A stretch of 22,826 nucleotides of DNA from an uncultured bacterium (lineage in GTDB: Bacteria > Bacteroidota > Ignavibacteria > Ignavibacteriales > Melioribacteraceae): the NCBI GenBank assembly GCA_937936675.1, contig CALDDL010000169.1, positions 1-22,826 on the forward strand. The letters are read 5' to 3'. A program made the translations under genes and the position numbers. The notes under the pieces are model-generated. The model was not told the DNA's origin. It saw only the letters and a program-made list of their open reading frames with translations, and did no database searches. This document shows positions 16,693 to 22,826 of the stretch, in pieces; positions within the stretch are counted from its first letter, which is position 1; each line of letters starts with the position of its first letter.

Positions 16693-18249
16693 ATGAAACA
16701 AAGAGTACTATCAATATTGACGTTTACATTTGTATTCTTTTTATTCACCGCTGTTTCGAATATTGAAGCACAGCGTGTTGTAAAAGTTTCTTCAGGAGTC
16801 GGAACGCTCAATGATGCAATTGCCGGGGATACAACTGCCACCGGCGCAAGAGTAGATCCAAATACTATTTATGAATTAGAAAAAGATGGATATTATTTAT
16901 TAACTGCACAAATCACCAATTCCGGATATCATCTTCATATAAGAGCAGAAGCAGGTGGTTTTCAAAGACCTGTAATAAGACCGGCTGTAATATCAGGTGG
17001 CGTTTCTAATAGACCTTTCCAAATTAAGGGTAATTTGACTTTGGACGGTGTTTATATTACTAATCTTGATGAACAAAGTAAATTGTTACAAAATATTATC
17101 AGAGTAAGTGCAGATAATGTTCGTTTAGTTATAAAGAATAGTCAAATGGATAGAGATATTCAATCTGCTATTCGAGTTGATTCCAAATTCACTAAAATTT
17201 TTATTACAAATTCAATAATTAGTAATATTGGAGAAATGGCAAGTCCTGATAACGGTCGCGGTGTCGATGATAGAGGAAATGCCATTGATACATTAATTAT
17301 GGAAAATAATACATTTTATAATCTTACAAGCCGCATTCTTAGAGATGGTGGCGGGATTATTAAATATGTTAGAATTAATCATAATACATTAGTGAATATT
17401 GCTCAACGCGGTGTTACAATTGGAGAGGCTATTGAAGCCCACATTACAAATAATTTATTTTATAATTGTGCATTCTTAGGAAACCTATCAACTAATACAG
17501 CTCCAAGTGAAGTTGTTGAAACAAGTGCACTTGGTGCAGATTATATAAACCAAGGTATTAAACAAATACTTGATATAAAGAATAATAATTTCTATCTAAG
17601 TCCTGAATTATCTAGTAACTATCCTGCCGGATATATAGCCGCTCCTGCAATGGATTCAATTGCAATAGCATTCGCTACTGAAAATGGCACATTAGCTTCT
17701 AATCTTAATGAGAATGTGAAATTTTCTGTTGCGCCTCCGATTCCGGTTGATGTTATGCTCGGATTTTATGATGCAAATGTTACTCCAAAGCCGGATATGA
17801 ATAGAGGCGGAGGAACTCCTGAATATGGCGGAACACAATCTCCATTTAATTTTGCATATCCAACCTCATCAGTATTATATACTAAGGGTACTTCCAATCA
17901 ACCGATTGGTGCTTTAACTTGGTTTGATATTCAAGTTGGTGTAAATGATGAAGTAACATCCCAAATTCCTGAAGGATATGAATTATTTGCAAATTACCCG
18001 AATCCATTCAATCCAACGACTAATATTAAATATGCCCTCGCTGATAAAGGCTTCGTGAAATTATCAGTATATAATATGTTAGGACAAAAAGTTGCAACAC
18101 TTGTAAATGAATTACAGGAAAGTGGTATCTATTCTGCAACTTGGAATGGAAGAGCTGATGATGGTAGTTCAGTTTCTTCTGGTATTTATATCTATAAATT
18201 GGATGCAGGTAATTTCTCGATTTCCAAAAAAATGATGTTAGTTAAATAA
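16693..18249 (+). CDS. T9SS-exported right-handed beta-helix surface protein
   Basis: 518 residues, 49 bp after the receptor gene, with a GAGG ribosome binding site. Signal peptide to about residue 27. Residues ~30-340 have the short-strand, Asn-rich repeats of a parallel beta-helix ('RPFQIKGNLTLDGVYITNL', 'DNVRLVIKNSQMDRD', 'KIFITNSIISNIG', 'NAIDTLIMENNTFYNLTS', 'KYVRINHNTLVNIA', 'EAHITNNLFYNCA'), as in PL6/PL1-like and DUF4957/DUF5123-type proteins. Residues ~427-518 are a type A T9SS sorting domain: 'NYPNPFNPTTNIKY', 'LSVYNMLGQKVATLV', 'GIYIYKL', final 'KKMMLVK'. It is therefore secreted through the outer membrane and probably surface-anchored. I see no convincing lyase catalytic triad, so it may be a lyase or a glycan-binding partner of the receptor, in the place SusD would hold. 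Confidence 0.82.
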   Translation: MKQRVLSILTFTFVFFLFTAVSNIEAQRVVKVSSGVGTLNDAIAGDTTATGARVDPNTIYELEKDGYYLLTAQITNSGYHLHIRAEAGGFQRPVIRPAVISGGVSNRPFQIKGNLTLDGVYITNLDEQSKLLQNIIRVSADNVRLVIKNSQMDRDIQSAIRVDSKFTKIFITNSIISNIGEMASPDNGRGVDDRGNAIDTLIMENNTFYNLTSRILRDGGGIIKYVRINHNTLVNIAQRGVTIGEAIEAHITNNLFYNCAFLGNLSTNTAPSEVVETSALGADYINQGIKQILDIKNNNFYLSPELSSNYPAGYIAAPAMDSIAIAFATENGTLASNLNENVKFSVAPPIPVDVMLGFYDANVTPKPDMNRGGGTPEYGGTQSPFNFAYPTSSVLYTKGTSNQPIGALTWFDIQVGVNDEVTSQIPEGYELFANYPNPFNPTTNIKYALADKGFVKLSVYNMLGQKVATLVNELQESGIYSATWNGRADDGSSVSSGIYIYKLDAGNFSISKKMMLVK

Positions 18250-18261
18250 TTCTTTATTCCC

Positions 18262-18296
18262 ATTAGGAGTCCTTTTTAAGGGCTCCTAATTTTATA
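18262..18296 (+). terminator. intrinsic terminator after the receptor/beta-helix unit
   Basis: ATTAGGAGTCC (18262-18272) pairs with GGGCTCCTAAT (18280-18290) as an 11-bp stem (one T-G wobble), 7-nt loop, followed by TTTTAT. It lies 13 bp past the stop codon and 20 bp before the next ATG, so it ends the transcript or reduces read-through into the GH105 gene. Confidence 0.85.
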
Positions 18297-18310
18297 CATA
18301 GGCATTAATA

Positions 18311-20029
18311 ATGATAAAAAAAATATTCTTTATTCTATTATGTTACTCATTAGTTATTGCACAAAGTCCGATTGATTTTGGAAAAAGAGTTGCAACTAAA
18401 ATAATCGATGATACATCATTTGAGTTCTATACTGAAATACAGAAGCCATCCTCCGGTCTTCAGATAATTAATTTTGAACAAAATTTTTCCAATAAATCTA
18501 CTAATGTTGTTTATGCTTTTAGTAAAATTATTTCAGGAGAAGCAGAAGATGTTTTATTCGGCGTTAGTTCAAGTTCAGCCCTCGAAATTTGGATTAACGG
18601 CGAATTGTTTTTTTCAGGAAAGGGTGATTCATTAAATTATACCAATGTTGCATATAGCATGTATGAATTTAAGAATTATTTTACAGCTCAATTAACTAAA
18701 GGTGCAAATGATATATTAATAAAGGCAAATAATAATGATGGTGCAATAATAGCCTTAGCACCTATTCATGATGACGGTCTATTAAAAAGTGATATATTTT
18801 TTTCGGTTTCATCCCTATTTAAAGATTTTAGACCGAATTCTAATTGGTTAGTGATTGGATTTGAGAATGATATTTTCTCTGATGTTCTGCCGCCGGAAAT
18901 TTCTTTCTCTCAAAATTATCTTTATAATAAAAAATATTTTAGTTGGATAATCCCACAATCAAATCTAATTCTTAATGATGTAATTAAAGAAAATGTTCCA
19001 TTTAAGTCCCATTCTTATTTTGAATGGCATTATGCCAATGGTCAAATGCTCTTAGGTATGTTTAATCTATTTGATTTATCAAAAGATCAAAAATTTTTAG
19101 ACTATATAAAAGAAAACATCTCTGTTACGTTAAAAAATTATAATTACTTCAAGTACCAATATGAAGTATTAAGTGAAAAGGGAGGATTCAATAATCGATT
19201 ATATAGAAAGATGATGTTAGATGATACAGGTGCTCCGGCACTTGCAATTTTAGAAGCTAATTTAAGAGGACTAGATAAAGAGTCTCGCTTTATTCTTGAT
19301 GATATTTCTGATTATATTATGAATAAACAGGTAAGATTGGAAGATGGAACATTCTGCCGTCCTGAACCCAAAAAAATGTCCATCTGGGCTGATGATCTTT
19401 TTATGAGTGTCCCATTTCTTCTTCGATATGCAAAACTAACTAATGACGAAAAATTTTTAAATGAAGCTATTAAACAGATAAAATTATTTTCGGCAAAATT
19501 AAAAGATAAAGAAACCGGTTTATATTTTCATGGTTGGTTCTCCGAAAACGAAGAACATTCACCCATCCATTGGGGAAGAGCAAATGGCTGGTTTATCTGG
19601 GCTGTTAGCGAGGCACTTGCTTTTCTCTCTGAATCAGATAAAGATTATTATGAAATCAAAGAAATTTATTTAGACCATATCAATGCACTTATAAAGTATC
19701 AGAATGAAAGTGGATTATGGAACCAGGTAATTGATAATCAATCCACATTTGAAGAGACTTCTGCTTCAGCTATGTTCGTTATGGCTATCGCAAGAGGGAT
19801 AAATAATGGCTGGCTGCCTGAATCATACAAAAATTATGCAATTAAAGGATGGTCAGGAGTAATAAATAAAATTAATGTAGATGGAACTGTAGATGGTATC
19901 TGTCAAGGTACCGGAATTGGAGATGATGTTGAGTTCTATCAATCAAGAAAAACTCCCCCAAGCGACCCTCGAGGTTTGGGGGCAGTTTTAAGTGCTTCAG
20001 TAGAAGTTCAAAAACTTATTAATAAATAG
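18311..20029 (+). CDS. secreted GH88/GH105 unsaturated uronyl hydrolase with N-terminal beta-sandwich
   Basis: 572 residues against ~370-400 for a bare GH105, the difference being an N-terminal extension. Signal peptide to about residue 18. Residues ~20-195 are a beta domain ('LEIWINGELFFSG', 'LTKGANDILIKANNNDG') like the accessory sandwich of other proteins here. Residues ~200-572 are the (alpha/alpha)6 catalytic domain: 'WHYANGQMLLGM', 'MLDDTGAPAL' (D304/D305), 'IWADDLFMSVPFLLRYAKLT' (D361/D362) and 'IHWGRANGWFIWAVSEAL' (419-436). The two Asp sites, ~56 residues apart, match the catalytic pair of YteR-type enzymes. The family adds water across the C4=C5 double bond left on uronic acids by polysaccharide lyases, releasing the unsaturated sugar. 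This is the strongest sign that the target polymer contains uronic acid. Glucuronyl versus galacturonyl preference cannot be read. Confidence 0.88.
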   Translation: MIKKIFFILLCYSLVIAQSPIDFGKRVATKIIDDTSFEFYTEIQKPSSGLQIINFEQNFSNKSTNVVYAFSKIISGEAEDVLFGVSSSSALEIWINGELFFSGKGDSLNYTNVAYSMYEFKNYFTAQLTKGANDILIKANNNDGAIIALAPIHDDGLLKSDIFFSVSSLFKDFRPNSNWLVIGFENDIFSDVLPPEISFSQNYLYNKKYFSWIIPQSNLILNDVIKENVPFKSHSYFEWHYANGQMLLGMFNLFDLSKDQKFLDYIKENISVTLKNYNYFKYQYEVLSEKGGFNNRLYRKMMLDDTGAPALAILEANLRGLDKESRFILDDISDYIMNKQVRLEDGTFCRPEPKKMSIWADDLFMSVPFLLRYAKLTNDEKFLNEAIKQIKLFSAKLKDKETGLYFHGWFSENEEHSPIHWGRANGWFIWAVSEALAFLSESDKDYYEIKEIYLDHINALIKYQNESGLWNQVIDNQSTFEETSASAMFVMAIARGINNGWLPESYKNYAIKGWSGVINKINVDGTVDGICQGTGIGDDVEFYQSRKTPPSDPRGLGAVLSASVEVQKLINK

Positions 20030-20044
20030 AGTGCAGGTATATCA

Positions 20045-21400
20045 ATGAAATATTCGAGTTTTTTGTTATTATTTATTTTTTTAATTGCTTCGATGACTAC
20101 TTCGGCGCAACAATGGCGTTCTTTAACGAATGGCAAAGATCTTTCTAATTGGGAACGACTTAATGGCGAAGCAAAATATACTTTAGCTGACGGTGTAATA
20201 ATAGGTGAAGCAGTACTTAATACTCCAAATACTTTTTTAGCAACAAAAGAAAAATTTTCAGATTTTATTCTTGAACTTCAATTTAAAGTTGATCCGCAAT
20301 TAAATTCGGGAGTTCAAATTAGAAGCGAAAGTCTTGCAGACTATAAAAACTATCGAGTGCATGGTTATCAAGTGGAATTTGATCCATCTGAAAGAGCGTG
20401 GACGGGTGGAATTTATGATGAAGCAAGAAGGGGCTGGCTTTACACAATGGATGAAAATCCAAAAGGGAAGAAAGCATTCAAACAAAATGAGTGGAACAAA
20501 CTTAGAATTGAAGCAAAAGGCAATAATATCCGAACTTGGGTAAATGGAGTGCCAACTGCTAATATTCTTGATGATCTTACTTCTAGTGGTTTTATTGCTC
20601 TTCAGGTTCATGATATTAAAGGAGATAAATCGAAAGAAGGCATTAAAGCAATGTGGAAAGATATTAGAGTAATGACCGGGAATATTGATAAATATCTAAC
20701 TCCGTATAAAAAAGAGATTCCTCAATATAATTATATAGCAAATACTTTATCGGATATAGAGAAGATGATAGGATGGAAATTACTTTGGGATGGAAAAACC
20801 ACCGAAGGATGGAAAAGTGCTAAATCCGATAATTTCCCTGCAAAAGGTTGGGAGATTGAAAATGGTATCCTAAAAGTATTAAAATCCGGTGGTGCTGAAT
20901 CTACAAATGGCGGTGATATTGTTACTACTAAAAAATATAAAGATTTTGAATTAAAATTTGAATTCCGAATTACAGAAGGTGCTAATAGTGGTGTAAAGTA
21001 TTTTGTAGATCCTGAATTAAACAAAGGTGAAGGTTCAGCAATCGGTTGTGAATACCAGATATTAGATGACGAAAAACATCCGGATGCAAAATTGGGAGTT
21101 AATGGAAATAGAACTCTAGCTTCTTTATATGATCTAATCCCTGCAGTTGGAAAAAGATTTAATGGAATTGGAATGTGGAATAATGGAAAAATTGTAGTTA
21201 AAGGAAATCATGTAGAACATTGGCTTAATGGATTCAAGACTGTGGAATATGAAAGAAACACTCAGATGTGGAGAGCTTTAGTTGCTTTCAGTAAATATAA
21301 AAACTGGCCCAATTTCGGTGAGCTAATTGAAGGTAATATTTTACTTCAAGATCATGGTGATGAAGTTTGGTTTAGATCTATTAAAATACATGAATTATAA
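20045..21400 (+). CDS. secreted tandem DUF1080 (3-keto-disaccharide hydrolase family) protein
   Basis: 451 residues, signal peptide cut near 'TSAQQ'. Two copies of the PF06439 LamG-like fold lie in tandem: residues ~24-210 ('WRSLTNGKDLSNWERL', 'DFILELQFKVDPQLNSGVQI', 'GYQVEFDP', 'NEWNKLRIEAKGNNIRTWVN') and ~238-451 ('GWKLLWDGKTTEGWKS', 'DFELKFEFRITEGANSGVKY', 'GCEYQILDD', 'GKIVVKGNHVEHWLNG'). The repeats align motif by motif but differ in detail, suggesting an old duplication. Known members cleave 3-keto-glycosides, by hydrolysis or by elimination/hydration after an oxidoreductase has made the 3-ketone. A Gfo/Idh/MocA oxidoreductase follows 21 bp downstream, as expected for that pairing. Whether both copies are catalytic or one only binds glycan is unknown. 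Confidence 0.87.
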   Translation: MKYSSFLLLFIFLIASMTTSAQQWRSLTNGKDLSNWERLNGEAKYTLADGVIIGEAVLNTPNTFLATKEKFSDFILELQFKVDPQLNSGVQIRSESLADYKNYRVHGYQVEFDPSERAWTGGIYDEARRGWLYTMDENPKGKKAFKQNEWNKLRIEAKGNNIRTWVNGVPTANILDDLTSSGFIALQVHDIKGDKSKEGIKAMWKDIRVMTGNIDKYLTPYKKEIPQYNYIANTLSDIEKMIGWKLLWDGKTTEGWKSAKSDNFPAKGWEIENGILKVLKSGGAESTNGGDIVTTKKYKDFELKFEFRITEGANSGVKYFVDPELNKGEGSAIGCEYQILDDEKHPDAKLGVNGNRTLASLYDLIPAVGKRFNGIGMWNNGKIVVKGNHVEHWLNGFKTVEYERNTQMWRALVAFSKYKNWPNFGELIEGNILLQDHGDEVWFRSIKIHEL

Positions 21401-21421
21401 TTTTTTATAAAGGAGTATGTA

Positions 21422-22783
21422 ATGGGTGATACAAGAAGAGATTTTATTAAGAAGTCGGCATTTGCCGCAGCAGGACTTGCAGCAGCAGCTTCGATGCCAA
21501 TTTCAGCAAAAAGTTATTCACGTATTCTTGGTGCTAATGATAAGGTTGTAGTGGGACTGGTTGGATTTTCCGATCGTGCAAAAAATTCTTTAATTCCCCC
21601 ATTTATGGGTTATTCAGAGCGTCTTAATTTTGAGATTAAAGGCTTATCCGATATCTGGGATAGAAGAAGAAATGAAGGAGTAGAGTTTTTTAAATCTAAG
21701 TACAATAAAGATGTAGTTACATATCTAAATAATGATGAACTTTATAATGATAAAGATATCGATGCAGTAATAATCTCAACGGCAGATTTTCAACATGCAA
21801 TCCACGCAATTGAAGCCGCTAAAAATAAGAAAGATGCCTATGTTGAAAAACCATTTGCAGAAACTATGGAAGATAATAGGAACGCACTTAAGGCAGTAAA
21901 AGAATCAGGTATAATTTTGCAGATTGGCTCTCAAAGAAGATCAGGATCAAATTATCACGCAGCAAATGATTTTATTAAATCGGGTAAATTCGGCGATATT
22001 AAGATGGTCGAAATGTCGTGGAATGTTAATCAGCCCGGAAGATGGAGAAGACCTGATTTGGTTTCTTCAATTAAAGAAACAGATGTTGATTGGAAACGCT
22101 ATTTAATTAATAGACCCTTTGAAAATTGGGATCCAAGGAAATATGTTGAGTATCGACTGTTCTGGCCTTATTCCTCAGGTATCCCCGGTCAATGGATGTC
22201 TCATCAAATAGATACTGTTCACTGGTTCAGTGGTTATAATTTCCCTCGATCGGTTTCAGCTAATGGTGGAATTTATATGTGGAATGACGGAAGAAAGAAT
22301 TTTGATGCAATGACAGCGGTATTCGATTACGGTCCTGAAGATGATATGAATAAAGGTTTCCAAGTAGTCTATTCATCAAGAATGTATAATTCTGCAGGTG
22401 GAGTTAAAGAAATATATTATTCTAATGGTGGTGAACTCAATCTTGATACTAATAAGGTAACTGCTAATGGAGGATTAACCGAACAGTTCGCAAAAGATAT
22501 GAATATGAAATCAAATCAATTAGCTGATTTAGACCTCTCGGCAAATGCGCCAAAAGCAATCACTGATGCTAATACAGGATCAGATCCAATGACTTCAGCC
22601 CATATACTAAATTGGATGGAATCAGTTCGTGATCGAAAAACTCCTCATGGTCCGGTTGAAGCTGGTTTCTATCATTCGGTTGCTAATATAATGACAACTG
22701 CCGCATTGCGAACGAAGAAATTCATTCAATATGACAAGAACAGTCAAGAAGTTCTTGCTGATGGCAAAGTATTTAAATACTAA
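21422..22783 (+). CDS. Tat-exported Gfo/Idh/MocA-family oxidoreductase
   Basis: 453 residues with a strong AAAGGAG ribosome binding site. The N-terminus 'TRRDFIKKSAFAAAGLAAAA' is a Tat signal, meaning the enzyme is exported folded with its nicotinamide cofactor. The Rossmann start is 'VVVGLVGFSDRA' (42-53), a GxxG pattern without the usual third Gly; 'DAVIISTADFQHA' and E142-K-P-F ('VEKPFAETMEDN') follow, with EKP holding the catalytic Lys. 'WMSHQIDTVHWF' is the family's 'H..D..hw' active-site helix. Exported members of this group can oxidise glycosides at C3 for 3-keto cleavage; pairing with the DUF1080 gene upstream supports this. The partner fragment at the left edge is a second family member. 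Confidence 0.9.
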   Translation: MGDTRRDFIKKSAFAAAGLAAAASMPISAKSYSRILGANDKVVVGLVGFSDRAKNSLIPPFMGYSERLNFEIKGLSDIWDRRRNEGVEFFKSKYNKDVVTYLNNDELYNDKDIDAVIISTADFQHAIHAIEAAKNKKDAYVEKPFAETMEDNRNALKAVKESGIILQIGSQRRSGSNYHAANDFIKSGKFGDIKMVEMSWNVNQPGRWRRPDLVSSIKETDVDWKRYLINRPFENWDPRKYVEYRLFWPYSSGIPGQWMSHQIDTVHWFSGYNFPRSVSANGGIYMWNDGRKNFDAMTAVFDYGPEDDMNKGFQVVYSSRMYNSAGGVKEIYYSNGGELNLDTNKVTANGGLTEQFAKDMNMKSNQLADLDLSANAPKAITDANTGSDPMTSAHILNWMESVRDRKTPHGPVEAGFYHSVANIMTTAALRTKKFIQYDKNSQEVLADGKVFKY

Positions 22784-22826
22784 TGAAAAATATTTATCAT
22801 AATTCTATTTTTTCTATGGGAACACG
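22783..22826 (+). CDS. start of a further gene, truncated by the window edge
   Basis: The ATG shares its A with the TAA stop of the oxidoreductase (TAATG), typical of translational coupling. Fourteen codons are visible, reading 'MKNIYHNSIFSMGT', and the frame stays open to the edge. 'SMGT' near the N-terminus is reminiscent of the '.AMGT.fe..l' opening of ApbE (FAD:protein FMN transferase) proteins, but this is far too short to name. Confidence 0.45.
   Translation, partial: MKNIYHNSIFSMGT

Noticed and set aside
16693..18249. SusD-type lipoprotein after the TonB receptor
   Set aside because: No lipobox Cys and no helical SusD pattern; the sequence is beta-helix plus T9SS domain.
1..22826. 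tRNA, rRNA, CRISPR arrays, insertion sequences, phage genes, toxin-antitoxin pairs
   Set aside because: None seen; there are no repeat-spacer arrays, transposase motifs or terminal repeats, and base composition is even throughout.

Overview
The window is AT-rich, densely coded DNA with 15 genes or gene fragments and no gene-free stretch above about 190 bases. It most likely comes from a free-living, Gram-negative member of the Bacteroidota/Ignavibacteria (Ignavibacterium/Melioribacter-like). The best clue is the secreted protein at 16693-18249, which ends in a type IX secretion (T9SS) sorting domain with the 'NYPNPFNPTT' opening typical of that group. A TonB-dependent receptor with a carboxypeptidase-regulatory-like N-terminal domain and many lipid-free secreted sugar enzymes fit this. 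The taxonomic call is inference from protein style only.

Layout. (1) Positions 2-334: 3' end of a Gfo/Idh/MocA oxidoreductase. (2) Positions 4244-496, minus strand: three genes, namely a ThuA/glutamine-amidotransferase-like protein, a sodium:solute symporter, and a UroD-superfamily protein carrying the zinc motif of corrinoid/thiol methyltransferases. (3) Positions 4428-13674, plus strand: a tight six-gene run of a secreted alpha/alpha-toroid enzyme, an Nramp-fold transporter without metal ligands, a sugar isomerase/epimerase TIM barrel, a secreted GH20-like hexosaminidase, a divergent NagB-like deaminase, and a large secreted toroid protein. (4) Positions 13812-18249: a TonB-dependent receptor and a T9SS-exported beta-helix protein, closed by a hairpin terminator. 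(5) Positions 18311 to the right edge: a secreted GH88/GH105 unsaturated uronyl hydrolase, a tandem DUF1080 (3-keto-disaccharide hydrolase family) protein, a Tat-exported Gfo/Idh/MocA oxidoreductase, and the first codons of another gene.

Together this is a polysaccharide-utilisation locus without SusC/SusD. The GH105 enzyme implies lyase-generated unsaturated uronyl oligosaccharides. The GH20-like enzyme and NagB homologue imply a hexosamine, so an amino-sugar/uronic-acid polymer (glycosaminoglycan-like) is a reasonable guess. Oxidoreductase, DUF1080 and isomerase genes add the toolkit of the 3-keto (oxidise, eliminate, hydrate) route of glycoside cleavage. No sugar kinase, NagA or recognisable regulator is in the window.

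A nearly identical 20-bp element (18/20, only the two central bases differ) lies upstream of the minus-strand operon and of the TonB receptor gene, in the same orientation and at similar distance from the start codon. It probably ties these units into one regulon.
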